A stretch of 64,000 nucleotides of DNA from JAIBJN01 sp963775505 (GCA_963775505.1 CAVZIL010000009.1:186001-250000), one strand, 5' to 3'. Positions 1 through 11,116 are shown, counted from the first letter of the stretch. Translations and numbers: made by a program. Notes: a model not told the origin generated them from the letters alone.

Positions 1-1618
<1,618 letters not shown>

Positions 1619-1685
1619 TTGAACACCGTCATAAAGTCGCTATGGAGTTTTGAGGGTGTGCGGGGCTCCGCACCAGCCTCACAAT

Positions 1686-1803
<118 letters not shown>

Positions 1804-1811
1804 TATCTTGA

Positions 1812-1839
1812 AGAAGGGCCGCCGCGAGGCGGCCCTTCT
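1812..1839 (+). terminator. rRNA operon terminator hairpin
   Basis: Perfect 12-bp stem AGAAGGGCCGCC / GGCGGCCCTTCT closed by a GCGA tetraloop, 9 nt after the 5S gene. There is only a short T-poor tail, so it may act bidirectionally between the rRNA operon and the convergent gene that ends at 1854. Confidence 0.85.
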
Positions 1840-1853
1840 CATTCTCCGAGTCT

Positions 1854-2351
1854 CTACGAGCCGCCCACGACGCAAGGGCGGAACCGCTGCTCGCGTCGAA
1901 GCTCCTCCCGATCGGCTCCCGGCCGGTCGCGGAACCACGCGAACCCCACGATGTGGCGGCTCCTGAGCCCCGCCTCGCCGGCGAGGGGGAAGAACCACTG
2001 ACGCCAGTGAACGACGCCCTGCGCTCCCTCGAGGGCGCTGTTCTTCGTCGACCGGCGCGCGCGCTGAACCGTCGCCCACGTGCCGCTGTCCTCGTCCCGG
2101 ATCTGCCGAACGAACGTGAGCCGGACGTAGCCGTTCGCGGGGCTCGACTGCCAGCGCGTGTGCGCGCGGATGGTGCTCGGCGTTCGGCCGACGACCCCGC
2201 ATTCGACGCGATGTACCTCCCAGGCGAAAGGCCCGCTCTTGCCCGACCAGGATCGGATCGGGTCGGCGACGCCGACGGCGGCCGCCGCCAGCGCCAGCAG
2301 CCCCGCCCAGATCGCGACGACGCCGAAGCGACGCCTCCCTCGCCCGCTCAT
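1854..2351 (-). CDS. hypothetical membrane-anchored or secreted protein
   Basis: Protein of 165 residues that I do not recognise. It has a basic N-terminus (MSGRGRRRF) followed by a hydrophobic stretch at about residues 9-28, consistent with a signal peptide or single membrane anchor. The rest is a soluble domain rich in Trp and Arg. A good ribosome binding site (aaggaggg) precedes the ATG. It converges on the rRNA operon and is followed by the M48 protease gene 66 bp away from its start. The function is unknown. Confidence 0.6.
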   Translation of the reverse strand: MSGRGRRRFGVVAIWAGLLALAAAAVGVADPIRSWSGKSGPFAWEVHRVECGVVGRTPSTIRAHTRWQSSPANGYVRLTFVRQIRDEDSGTWATVQRARRSTKNSALEGAQGVVHWRQWFFPLAGEAGLRSRHIVGFAWFRDRPGADREELRREQRFRPCVVGGS

Positions 2352-2417
2352 CCTTCCCTCCTTGGTCCGTCCGGGGCGGACCCTAGTAAGCCGACCGGTC
2401 GGCAGCCGACCCGGCGG

Positions 2418-3260
2418 TCACGCCGCGCGCAGCTTGTCTCGCCACTCGGGATCGAGCGCCCGCAGACGCGCGACCCGGTCGCCGATCGGCGGATGCGTCG
2501 AGAACATCGCGGCGAGCCCCACGGGCTCGAAGGGGTTGACGATGTACAGGGGCTCCGTGACCGGGCTGGCCTGAAAGCGGACGAGCTCCTCGGCCTGCTC
2601 GATCCGCACGAGCGCGTCGGCGAGCGGGTGGGGCGAGGCGCAGATCTCGGCGGCGCGCAGGTCGGCGGCGAGCTCGCGCTTCGGCGAAAGGAACACCTGG
2701 ACGATGCTCGCCGCGACCGGGCCGAGGATGAAGAGGAGCGCTCGCTCGAGGAAGCCGCCGATCCGACTTGCCTCGACGAGCCAGCCCGCGACCAGCACCA
2801 CCGGAGTCTGGATGAGCGAATCCCGGTGGCGCGCGTGCGCCAGCTCGTGCGCGATGACGCCCTCGAGCTCGGCCGGAGTCAGGAGCGTGAGGAGCCCCTG
2901 CGTGAACGCGATGCCGGACGCGCCCGCTCCGCGGCCGACCGAGAGCGCGCGTGGATGACCGTCGGCGATCAGGTAGAGCTTCGGCCGCTCGACACGAGCG
3001 ACCAGGGCGAGGCGTTCGGCCGTCGAGTGCAGCGCGGGGGACTCGGCGAGCTGGAGCTCGCGGGCGCCGAGCGAGGCGAGGATCACGCGCGGCCCATACC
3101 AGAAGACCGTGGCGGCCATGAGGAGCCCGACGACGAGGAAGACGCTGCCGAGCCGAACGCCGCCGAGCCACCAGCCGAGCGCGAAGAGGCCGCCGGCGAG
3201 CGCGCCGTAGAGGATGAGCGCCTTGGCGACGTTGCGCGCGGCCAGAAGCCTGCTGCGCAC
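2418..3260 (-). CDS. HtpX-like M48 family membrane metalloprotease
   Basis: Protein of 280 residues. Two hydrophobic segments near residues 13-32 and 37-55 place it in the membrane. The zinc motif HELAH (HEXXH) lies near residue 140, and a third ligand glutamate sits in RELAAD about 60 residues later, as in M48/HtpX peptidases. Another hydrophobic segment lies between them. The family degrades misfolded membrane proteins. The start is GTG at 3260, 8 bp from the stop of the neighbouring small gene, so the two are probably co-transcribed. Length fits HtpX (about 290 residues). Confidence 0.85.
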   Translation of the reverse strand: MRSRLLAARNVAKALILYGALAGGLFALGWWLGGVRLGSVFLVVGLLMAATVFWYGPRVILASLGARELQLAESPALHSTAERLALVARVERPKLYLIADGHPRALSVGRGAGASGIAFTQGLLTLLTPAELEGVIAHELAHARHRDSLIQTPVVLVAGWLVEASRIGGFLERALLFILGPVAASIVQVFLSPKRELAADLRAAEICASPHPLADALVRIEQAEELVRFQASPVTEPLYIVNPFEPVGLAAMFSTHPPIGDRVARLRALDPEWRDKLRAA

Positions 3261-3268
3261 CGAACGGG

Positions 3269-3511
3269 TTACGGCTCGCCTTCGCTCTCGGCCAGACCGC
3301 GGGGCGGCCAGTCCGGCTCGGGAGCGTCACAGCGGCTCGAGCAGTGGAGAGAGGCGATGTTCTGGAGCGGCACGAGTATGTGGCCGTTGAGCTCGAGGTG
3401 GGGGATGCCGGCGACCGCGCAGTAGGCGGTGAGCGTGCCCTCCTGGTACTCGCCGCCGAAGAGCTCGACCTCGACCTGCTCGCCGGTGTACTTGTTCGTG
3501 TAGTCCTCCAC
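3269..3511 (-). CDS. hypothetical small protein (80 aa)
   Basis: An 80-residue protein starting at GTG 3511. It lies 4 bp after the phosphatase-like gene's stop and 8 bp before the M48 protease start, so it sits inside a tight minus-strand operon. It is acidic, with no clear membrane segment and three cysteines. I see no recognisable family. Operon position and codon use consistent with its neighbours support it being a real gene. Confidence 0.5.
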   Translation of the reverse strand: MEDYTNKYTGEQVEVELFGGEYQEGTLTAYCAVAGIPHLELNGHILVPLQNIASLHCSSRCDAPEPDWPPRGLAESEGEP

Positions 3512-3515
3512 GGGC

Positions 3516-4097
3516 TCAGTCTAGCCGGGCGATCCTGCCGTTCTCGACGGCCACGCGGGACAGGCGGGCGTTCGGTTCCACCGGCCGGATCTGGCGGTGT
3601 GCGGCGAGGTCGATGCCCAGAGCGGTCGCGTGCAGCGCGCGGATCGGCCCGCCGTGCGCGACGACGAGGACCGAGTCGCCGGAATGAGCCTGCCCGATGT
3701 CGAGGACCGCGCGGACCACCCGTTCCGTCATCTCCTCGTACGTCTCTCCGTCCTCCCACCCCTGGCCGCCGTCCGCCCACCGGCGGTACGCGGCCGGGAA
3801 GCACTCCTCTGCTTCGGCGCGGGTCAGGCCCGACCACGAGCCGACGTCGATCTCGCGGAGCTCGGGCAGCGCGACGACATCGAGCCCGCGCGCCTCGGCG
3901 ACGATCCGAGCTGTCGCCCGGGCACGCTCGAGATCGGACGCGTACACGGCCGCGAGCGCGACGCCTGCGAGCCGGTCCGCGAGCTCCGCGGCCTGGCGGC
4001 GCCCGCGCTCGGTCAGGGGCCGGTCGGCGTGCCCCTGCCAGCGCACCTCGGCGTTCCAGTCGCTCTCGCCGTGACGGGCGAGGTAGATCGTCGTCAC
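3516..4097 (-). CDS. histidine phosphatase superfamily protein (phosphoglycerate mutase-like)
   Basis: Protein of 193 residues starting at GTG 4097. The start overlaps the stop of the cupin gene (GTGA), which decides it against longer in-frame extensions rich in Arg. The N-terminal signature LARHGESDWN carries the phospho-accepting His. The second catalytic His is in VVAHGGPIRAL near residue 145, and an arginine-rich RARATA segment also fits the family. Such enzymes dephosphorylate small molecules such as alpha-ribazole phosphate or sugar phosphates. The substrate cannot be told from the sequence. Confidence 0.85.
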   Translation of the reverse strand: MTTIYLARHGESDWNAEVRWQGHADRPLTERGRRQAAELADRLAGVALAAVYASDLERARATARIVAEARGLDVVALPELREIDVGSWSGLTRAEAEECFPAAYRRWADGGQGWEDGETYEEMTERVVRAVLDIGQAHSGDSVLVVAHGGPIRALHATALGIDLAAHRQIRPVEPNARLSRVAVENGRIARLD

Positions 4098-4510
4098 TCG
4101 GGAAGCCGCCGGATGACGGCCTCGTCGCCGGCGCTGAACGCGCGGCGGCGCTCCTCGTCGGCGGGGTCGACCATGTGGCCGTCCCGGCCGACGTAGCCTC
4201 CGCGCCCGCCCACAACGAGCAGCACGAGCGTCTCCTCGCCCGCGTTCCACACGCGCCGGGGCGAGGCCGACTCCACGTGACAGACGCCGCCGGGACCGAG
4301 CTCGAAGCGCTCCCCCTCGACCTCGAAGCCGGCCAGGCCGCGATGGACGAAGTAGAGCTCGTCCTGGTCGTCGTGGAAGTGCTCGAACCAGCCGGTCTGC
4401 GGAGGCAGGACCATCGCGTTCACCCCGAATGCGGTCACGCCGAGCGCCTGCCGGACCTTTCGAAAGACGCCGGTTCCGAACCCGTCGATGGAGCCGTGCG
4501 CGTACCCCAT
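4094..4510 (-). CDS. cupin-domain protein
   Basis: Protein of 138 residues with a single conserved beta-barrel. Cupin motif 1 is seen as HFHDDQDELYFVHRG (two His, Glu), and motif 2 follows as PGGVCHVESASPRRVWN. The start ATG at 4510 sits only 19 bp from the divergent SDR start. The substrate is unknown; the family ranges from isomerases to dioxygenases and storage proteins. It overlaps the histidine phosphatase by 4 bp, so they form one operon. Confidence 0.8.
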   Translation of the reverse strand: MGYAHGSIDGFGTGVFRKVRQALGVTAFGVNAMVLPPQTGWFEHFHDDQDELYFVHRGLAGFEVEGERFELGPGGVCHVESASPRRVWNAGEETLVLLVVGGRGGYVGRDGHMVDPADEERRRAFSAGDEAVIRRLPE

Positions 4511-4529
4511 GCGGTTATCGTAGGCGCCC
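4511..4529. promoter_or_regulatory. overlapping divergent -10 elements, probably two leaderless starts
   Basis: Only 19 bp separate the cupin ATG (minus) from the SDR GTG (plus). On the minus strand TACGAT lies at 4522-4517, 6 nt before the ATG. On the plus strand TATCGT lies at 4516-4521, 8 nt before the GTG. The two hexamers overlap by five bases, so the promoters appear mutually exclusive and both transcripts would start at or near the start codon. Confidence 0.5.
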
Positions 4530-5315
4530 GTGGAGCTGGGCCTCACCGACCGCGTCTGCGTCGTCACCGGCTCGACCGCGGGCATCGGACTGGAAACCGC
4601 GCGGCTCCTGGCGGCGGAGGGGGCTCGGGTCGTAGTCTCCGGGCGCGACCCGGGCCGCGTCGAGACCGCACGCGCCGACGTCGGAGCAGCGCTCGGCGTC
4701 GCCGGCGACCTCGCCAGGCCCGAGGCCCCGGGCGAGCTCATCGGGCGCGCCGAGACCGAGCTCGGCCGGGTCGACTGCCTGGTGAACAACGTCGGCCTGG
4801 CCGTCCAGGTGGGCTTCGACGAGCTCACCGATACCGACTGGGAGGCCATGTGGCAGCTGAACGTCATGAGCTACGTCCGCGCGATCCAGGCGGTGTTGCC
4901 CGGCATGCGCGACCGCGGCTCGGGCCGCATCGTCAACGTCAGCTCGACTGCCGGCAAGCGGCCCTCCGCGTCGATGCCGGACTACAGCGTGACGAAGGCG
5001 GCCGTCCTCTCGCTCTCGCGCCTCGTCGCCGACCTCTACGCGGCCGACGGCATCCTCTGCAACGCGGTCGCGCCCGGGCCGACGGCCTCGCCGGCGTGGC
5101 TCGCGCCCGGCGGCCTCGCCGACCAGGCGGCGAAGCGCTCGGGCAAGAGCAGGGAGGAGATCCTCTCCGGCGTCGCCAAGGGACGTCCGCTGGGCCGCCT
5201 CGCCGAACCGCAGGAGATCGCGGCCGTCATCGCCTTCCTGTGCTCGGACCGTGCCAGCTACGTCACGGGTTCCGCGTGGAGCGCCGACGGGGGCACCGTT
5301 CCCATCATCATCTAG
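4530..5315 (+). CDS. short-chain dehydrogenase/reductase (SDR) family oxidoreductase
   Basis: Protein of 261 residues, typical length for classical SDRs. The cofactor motif TGSTAGIG is near residue 14, NNVG near residue 88, the catalytic Ser in VNVSSTAG and the YSVTK (YxxxK) pair near residues 151-155. A C-terminal SAWSADGG fits the substrate/dimer region. It should use NAD(P)H to reduce or oxidise a carbonyl; the substrate is not evident. The start is GTG at 4530. It is followed by the dgt-like gene 16 bp later. Confidence 0.88.
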   Translation: MELGLTDRVCVVTGSTAGIGLETARLLAAEGARVVVSGRDPGRVETARADVGAALGVAGDLARPEAPGELIGRAETELGRVDCLVNNVGLAVQVGFDELTDTDWEAMWQLNVMSYVRAIQAVLPGMRDRGSGRIVNVSSTAGKRPSASMPDYSVTKAAVLSLSRLVADLYAADGILCNAVAPGPTASPAWLAPGGLADQAAKRSGKSREEILSGVAKGRPLGRLAEPQEIAAVIAFLCSDRASYVTGSAWSADGGTVPIII

Positions 5316-5331
5316 CGATAGCGTAGGAGGC

Positions 5332-6327
5332 ATGCCCGAGCTCGCAGGGAGGGTGGCGGACACCTTCGAGGCACGTGTCCGGGAGCACGAGGAGAGCTGG
5401 CTCTCCCCGCTTGCCGTGCGCTCGTACGAGACGCGCGGCCGGGCGCACGCGGAGGAGGAGGAATGCCGCCTGCGGACGCCGTTCCAGCGCGACCGCGACC
5501 GAATCGTCCACTGCAAGGCCTTCCGGCGGCTGAAGCACAAGACGCAGGTCTTCATCGACCCGCAGGGCGACCACTACCGGACGCGGCTCACGCATACGCT
5601 CGAGACCGCCGGGATCTCGCGCACGGTCGCACGGGCCCTGCGCCTGAACGAGGACCTCGCGGAGGCGATCGCGCTCGGGCACGACCTCGGGCACGCGCCC
5701 TTCGGGCACACGGGCGAGGAGGCGCTCGACGAGGCGCTGTCGGAGCGCTTCGGTCGCCGGTTCCGCCACAACGAGCAGTCGCTCCGGGTCGTCGAGGTGC
5801 TGGAGCGCGACGGCCGCGGGCTCAACCTCACCTGGGAGACGCGTGACGGGATCCTGAACCACACGGGCGCCGGCGAGCCGGCGACCCTCGAGGGGAAGAT
5901 CGTGCGCCTCGTCGACCGTGTCGCGTACATCAACCACGACATCGACGACGCGCTGCGAGCTGGACTGCTCGAGCCGGCGGAGCTGCCGCAGGAGGAGATT
6001 GCGCTGCTCGGCGCCCGCGGCTCGCGCAGGATCGACACGCTCGTGCACGACATCGTCGAGGCCTCCGCCGAGGCCGGCGACATCGTCCAGAGCGAGCCCG
6101 TGGGCCGGGCGATGCTCGACCTGAGGGCGTTCATGTTCGAACGCGTGTACCTCGGGCCGGCGGCGGAGGAGCAGCGGGCCGTCGCCGTCGCCGCCGTCCG
6201 CAGGATCTTCGACCGGCTGGTCGAGCACCCGGACGAGCTGCCGCCTGACCGCCCCGGCGACCTGCCCGAACGCGTGGCGGACTACGTGGCAGGCATGACC
6301 GACCGCTTCGCGCTCGCATGGCCATAA
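5332..6327 (+). CDS. dgt: deoxyguanosinetriphosphate triphosphohydrolase-like protein
   Basis: Protein of 331 residues. ATG 5332 is preceded by AGGAGG at 5325-5330, which fixes the start. HD-domain residues are clear: RLTHTLE (first His), HDLGHAPFGHTGE (His-Asp), and YINHDIDDA (final Asp). The family hydrolyses dNTPs to deoxynucleoside and triphosphate. The last 10 bp overlap dnaG, a common arrangement in actinobacteria linking dNTP control to primase. Confidence 0.92.
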   Translation: MPELAGRVADTFEARVREHEESWLSPLAVRSYETRGRAHAEEEECRLRTPFQRDRDRIVHCKAFRRLKHKTQVFIDPQGDHYRTRLTHTLETAGISRTVARALRLNEDLAEAIALGHDLGHAPFGHTGEEALDEALSERFGRRFRHNEQSLRVVEVLERDGRGLNLTWETRDGILNHTGAGEPATLEGKIVRLVDRVAYINHDIDDALRAGLLEPAELPQEEIALLGARGSRRIDTLVHDIVEASAEAGDIVQSEPVGRAMLDLRAFMFERVYLGPAAEEQRAVAVAAVRRIFDRLVEHPDELPPDRPGDLPERVADYVAGMTDRFALAWP

Positions 6328-7970
6328 TCGCCCAGGCCTCGATCGACCAGGTGAAGGCGGCTGCCGACATGGTCGAGATCGTCGGCGCGCGGACGCAGCT
6401 TCGGAAGGTGGGGGCACGGTGGACCGGGCGCTGCCCCTTCCACGAGGAGCGGACGCCGAGCTTCTCCGTCAACGCCGCCGACAAGCTCTTCTACTGCTTC
6501 GGCTGCGGGATGAAGGGCGATCTGATCACCTTCGTCAAGGAGACGGAGGGCCTCGACTTCGTCGGCGCGATCGAGTGGCTCGCCGAGCGCCACCGGATCC
6601 CGCTCGCGTACGAGGAGACCTCGCCGCAGGCCGAGGAGAAGCGCGAGCGGCGGGGCCGGCTCCTGTCGCTGCTCGAGCAGGCCGCGGTCTTCTACCAGCG
6701 CACCCTGTGGGAATCCGCGGCCGGCGCCTCGGCGCGCGAGTACCTGGCGGAGCGGCGCCTGGGGGAGGAGGTCTGCCGCGCGTACCGCCTGGGGCTCTCG
6801 CCTGGCGGAGCGGTGCTTGCCGAGAAGGCGCGCGCCAAGGGCTTCTCACAGGACGAGCTCGTGGCCGCCGGCCTCGTCAACCGGCGCGGCAACGACTACT
6901 ACGCGGGCAGGCTCGTCTTCCCGCTCGCCGACGCGCGGGGCCGGGTGCTCGGCTTCGGGGCGCGCCGAATGCGCGAGGACGACCCGATCCCGGCGAAGTA
7001 CGTGAACTCGCCCGAGAGCGAGCTCTTCCGCAAGGGCTCGATCGTCTACGGCCTCGACCGGGCCCGCGCGTCGATCGCGAAGGAGGACCGCGCGCTCGTC
7101 GTCGAGGGCTACACGGACGTCCTCGCGCTGCACCAGTCGGGCCTCGGCGCGACCGTCGCGTCGATGGGCACGGCGCTCACCGAGCCTCAGCTCAAGGAGC
7201 TCCGTCGTCTCACCGGCCACCTGTTCCTCTGCTTCGACGCCGACGCGGCCGGCGAGGCGGCGACGATCCGGGGGATGGAGCTCGCCGTCCGCGCGGGATT
7301 CGCCGTGCGGATCGTCCCGCTGCCGCCCGGGAAGGACCCTGCGGACGCCGTGGAGGGCTTCGAGGATCTGCTCGACGCCTCGGTCGGCTACCTGAGACAC
7401 CGGGTCGATTCGGAGCTCTCGGAGCATTCGAAGCAGGAGGCCAACGAGCGCATCGATGCACTGATCAAAGCTGCTCCTGACGGCCCCGAGAAAGAAGAGG
7501 TAGCCAGGTACGCCTCTGATCGGCTTGGAATCCCTCTCAAGATCGCCGGTGCCAGCGCCACGGTCGTCGGAGAGGCGAGTCGGAAGATCCTCGGCGCGGG
7601 CGACCGCCTCGAGCGCGACTTCCTGGCCATCTGCGCGGCCAGGCCCGACCTCGCCGAGCGATACCTCGGCGGGCTCGACGACCGCCACTTCGACAACCCG
7701 CTCCACCGGCGCTTCCGCGCCTACCTCGCGGGCGGGGCCGAGGCGGACGAGGAGCTCGTGGGGCTGCGGGCGGAGCTCGACGCGACGGTCGCCGAGGAGG
7801 GACTCGACGAGGACGTGGCCCGGGAGCTCGTCCTGCGCCTGGAGGAGCGCCTCGTCCGCCGCGAGCTCGCCGACCTCTCGGGCGAGGACCTGGCCAGGAC
7901 GGTCGAGCTACAGGGAGTGCTCGCGCGGATCCGCGACGCGCTGGAGAAGGTGGAAAGCGAGCTTCGCTAG
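6318..7970 (+). CDS. dnaG: DNA primase
   Basis: Protein of 550 residues, slightly shorter than the usual 580-640. The N-terminal CHC2 zinc finger has C39, H42, C60 and C63. The TOPRIM core shows VVEGYTDVLAL and the metal motif CFDADAAGEAA. The C-terminal DnaB-interacting region is short and divergent but open throughout. It makes RNA primers for replication. Translation is probably coupled to dgt (10-bp overlap). The next gene is tRNA-Asn, 18 bp downstream. Confidence 0.96.
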   Translation: MAIIAQASIDQVKAAADMVEIVGARTQLRKVGARWTGRCPFHEERTPSFSVNAADKLFYCFGCGMKGDLITFVKETEGLDFVGAIEWLAERHRIPLAYEETSPQAEEKRERRGRLLSLLEQAAVFYQRTLWESAAGASAREYLAERRLGEEVCRAYRLGLSPGGAVLAEKARAKGFSQDELVAAGLVNRRGNDYYAGRLVFPLADARGRVLGFGARRMREDDPIPAKYVNSPESELFRKGSIVYGLDRARASIAKEDRALVVEGYTDVLALHQSGLGATVASMGTALTEPQLKELRRLTGHLFLCFDADAAGEAATIRGMELAVRAGFAVRIVPLPPGKDPADAVEGFEDLLDASVGYLRHRVDSELSEHSKQEANERIDALIKAAPDGPEKEEVARYASDRLGIPLKIAGASATVVGEASRKILGAGDRLERDFLAICAARPDLAERYLGGLDDRHFDNPLHRRFRAYLAGGAEADEELVGLRAELDATVAEEGLDEDVARELVLRLEERLVRRELADLSGEDLARTVELQGVLARIRDALEKVESELR

Positions 7971-7988
7971 ACTTTTCCGGCCTGGCGA

Positions 7989-8820
<832 letters not shown>

Positions 8821-8863
8821 CGCGCGAACCAGTGTAGACGCCTCGCTTCATCCGGCACCCCAG

Positions 8864-9739
8864 TCACCGGAACGCGCCGATCAGCGCGCCCCCTGCGACC
8901 ACGAGCACCGCGCCGAAAACGAGACGCGGGCCGACGAGCTCGCTCCTGCCCAGGACGAGCGCGGCGAGCAGCACTCCCCAGAGCGACTCGGTCGCCACCA
9001 GGGGCGACACGACCGTGACCTTGCCCCGGTAATACGCCTCGAAGAGAAGGACGTAGGAGAGGCCGAAGAGCACGCCGGCCGGAAGGAAGCGGAGCAGTGC
9101 CTGGCCGGTGAGCACCTGGCCCAGCCCGCCGCGCCTGATCGCCACGGAGTAGACGAGCATGACGAGGACGCCCGCGGCAAGCGCGGCCGCCGCCGCCTCG
9201 GCGGAGGCCAGCGCCGCGTCGGCCGAGTACCAGCGGACGACGAGGTCGCGGGTCGAGAACATGATCGTCGCCGCGAGGGCGAAGCCGACGCCTGCGAGCC
9301 GGAAGTGGGCCGGGCGGACGGTCTCGGCGGCGAGAACGATCCCGGCACCGACGATCAGGAGCGCTCCGAGCGCGAGCGGCCACTCGAAGGGCTCGTCGAG
9401 CAGGAGGATCGCGAGCGTCGCTGCGAAGAGCGGCGCGCTTCCGACGACCACCGAGGTCCGTCCGGCACCGACGTCACGGACGGCCAGGGCCAGGAAGATC
9501 TGCGAGACGCCCGGGGCGATCAGTCCGGCGAGAGCGAAGACGACCAGCTCCTCCGGATGGGCGAGTTCGCCGCTGCCCGGCTCGACGATCGCGGCGGCGA
9601 TCGCCACGCCGAGGGCGACGACGGTCATCGCCACCGCCGCGACGTCGGGCTCCGGATGCCGCCTGAGGCCCATCCGCAGAGCAACCGTCATCGCCCCGAA
9701 GCAGGCGGCCGACGCGAGTGCGAGCAGAACCGCAGTCAC
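8864..9739 (-). CDS. EamA/DMT-family transporter
   Basis: Protein of 291 residues with ten hydrophobic segments arranged as two halves, the pattern of EamA-type drug/metabolite transporters. The first half contains the conserved glycine/alanine-rich exit from helix 4-5 (GAGRTSVVVGSAPL); the second half has a matching FRGKVTVVSPL-like loop (YYRGKVTVVSPLV). It is an inner-membrane permease; the substrate cannot be predicted. GTG 9739 is used as start. It lies 43 bp from the methyltransferase start and may share a transcript with it. Confidence 0.85.
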   Translation of the reverse strand: MTAVLLALASAACFGAMTVALRMGLRRHPEPDVAAVAMTVVALGVAIAAAIVEPGSGELAHPEELVVFALAGLIAPGVSQIFLALAVRDVGAGRTSVVVGSAPLFAATLAILLLDEPFEWPLALGALLIVGAGIVLAAETVRPAHFRLAGVGFALAATIMFSTRDLVVRWYSADAALASAEAAAAALAAGVLVMLVYSVAIRRGGLGQVLTGQALLRFLPAGVLFGLSYVLLFEAYYRGKVTVVSPLVATESLWGVLLAALVLGRSELVGPRLVFGAVLVVAGGALIGAFR

Positions 9740-10123
9740 GGCATGTCTAGCGGTGAAGCGGAGCGGTCAACCCCGGAAGGGTGAGGCAGTCAACTCCCAC
9801 GGAGGGGGGCCGAGTCGGTCTCGAGAGCCGAAACTCCAGGACATAACGGATAACTCCAGCGGGGCCCCGATGCGGCGGGGGCAATCCGGGAAGAGTTTCC
9901 ACCCAAAGGAGACGGGGTCTGCGGCGGCCCCGTTTTCCGTTTAAAGGAACACGTCTCAGAACGAAGCCCTGTGCCGCAGGGCCACGCTGCTCGCCCCGAA
10001 GACTGCGTCCTCGGTTGCGCCCGTAGCCTCCGGCTACGAACGCGCCCTGCGTCCTTGTTTCGGAACGACCATCGCACCCCTGCGGCGAGGCGTCATCCTG
10101 AAACGCGTTCCAGGCGCGAGACC
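9740..10123. other. 384-bp non-coding region with several hairpins; candidate structured RNA or repeat
   Basis: No convincing gene. Hairpins include GCCCTG-tgccg-CAGGGC at 9966-9982 and a longer one centred at 10030 (CGTAGCC-tcc-GGCTACG, extended by G-U and GC pairs to about 10013-10046). The 8-mer CTGCGTCC flanks this hairpin as a direct repeat near 10003 and 10047. A separate terminator-like hairpin lies at 9912-9936. The density of stems suggests a structured RNA or a dispersed palindromic repeat. Confidence 0.45.
9912..9936 (+). terminator. terminator-like hairpin with T tail
   Basis: Stem ACGGGG (9912-9917) / CCCCGT (9928-9933) with a 10-nt loop, followed by TTTT to 9936. It would terminate plus-strand transcription, although no plus-strand gene precedes it; this hints at an unannotated RNA upstream or readthrough control. 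Confidence 0.5.
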
Positions 10124-10576
10124 TTATTCGCCGACGACCTGGACGAGCCAGCGGCGTTCGCGAGAGCGGTCGAGCTCGAGGAAGAGGACGCGCTGCCAGG
10201 TTCCGAGGCAGAGCTCCCCGTCGCGGACGGGGATCGACTCGCCCGCGGGCCCGAGCAGCATGGCCATGCAGTGCGAGTGCCCGTTTCCGAAGTCCATGTC
10301 CTCCGGGCAGATGTTCTCCGTGCGGCGGTCCCAGTCGTCGTGCGCGTAGTACTTCTCGCTCGGCACCAGGCGCCGCAGCATGCGGATGAAGTCCTCGAGG
10401 AAGCCCGTCTCGAACTCGTTCACCCGCACCATGCACGTCGTGTGCGGCGAGTAGACGCAGGCGATCCCGTCCGTGACGCCGCTCTCGTAGACGGCCTCGC
10501 GCACCTCGTCCGTGATGTCGCGGACCTCGAGTCCGCCCAGCGTGCGCAGGCTCCGCTCCGCCTGGAAGACCTTCAT
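10124..10576 (-). CDS. YjbQ family protein (UPF0047, secondary thiamine-phosphate synthase type)
   Basis: Protein of 150 residues. ATG 10576 is preferred over an upstream start at 10648 because it has a GGAGGG ribosome site and gives the family length (about 140). Family motifs are visible: YSPHTTCMVRVNEFE, GNGHSHCMAMLLG with a His-rich metal/ligand site, and LGTWQRVLFLELD. Members show weak thiamine-phosphate synthase activity; the true role is unsettled. It is a monocistronic minus-strand gene, divergent from the CAU tRNA. Confidence 0.9.
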   Translation of the reverse strand: MKVFQAERSLRTLGGLEVRDITDEVREAVYESGVTDGIACVYSPHTTCMVRVNEFETGFLEDFIRMLRRLVPSEKYYAHDDWDRRTENICPEDMDFGNGHSHCMAMLLGPAGESIPVRDGELCLGTWQRVLFLELDRSRERRWLVQVVGE

Positions 10577-10707
10577 CGGCCGGCCCTCCGCGCCGGGCCC
10601 GTGGACGGCACCGTGAAGCTCCGCGACATGCGGGCCTATTCTTACCATTCCTTCAGGCAGCCGTGCCGGAACCGTGAGCCCCGCGCGGCGCTAAGCTCGC
10701 CGAGAGC

Positions 10708-10781
10708 GGGCCCGTAGCTCAGCTGGTCAGAGCAGCGGACTCATAATCCGTTGGTCCCTGGTTCGAATCCAGGCGGGCCCA
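10708..10781 (+). tRNA. tRNA with CAT anticodon (Ile2 likely; elongator Met possible)
   Basis: Cloverleaf of 74 nt with acceptor GGGCCCG (10708-10714) paired to CGGGCCC (10774-10780), discriminator A10781 and no encoded CCA. The anticodon CAT is at 10742-10744. The acceptor carries C4-G69 and C5-G68 pairs, which resemble TilS-modified tRNA-Ile2 more than elongator tRNA-Met. The identity call is inference. Confidence 0.9.
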
Positions 10782-10949
10782 TCTAGATCGGCGTGGTTGA
10801 GCCGAACCCGCATGGCTGTGTAGGTCAGATGTGCCGGGCGTGCCCAGGATGCGCGTCGCGTGCGTACCCCGGTGCGTACCTCGAGACCCGCGTCGGGGTA
10901 CCAGGAGTCGGGAGCCCCGCTCGGGCAGCAGGCGCGACGCCCGCCCATC

Positions 10950-10991
10950 TTCAAGAAACGGGCCGCCACGCTGCGGCCATCGTGGCGGCCC
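10950..10991 (-). terminator. hairpin, probable minus-strand terminator
   Basis: Perfect 11-bp inverted repeat GGGCCGCCACG (10960-10970) / CGTGGCGGCCC (10981-10991) with a 10-nt loop. Read on the minus strand it is followed by GTTTCTT, so it would end transcripts coming from the small membrane-protein gene at 11183-11431. Confidence 0.6.
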
Positions 10992-11116
10992 TGACGACAC
11001 CCCGAAAAACCGTGGCGTCGCCGACCGATTCCGACCACAAGACGGGTTGCAATACATCAGCGGATCCCCCGATGCGCAGAAGTCACTCGCGCGGCGAATC
11101 TCCGACGACGAGATTC

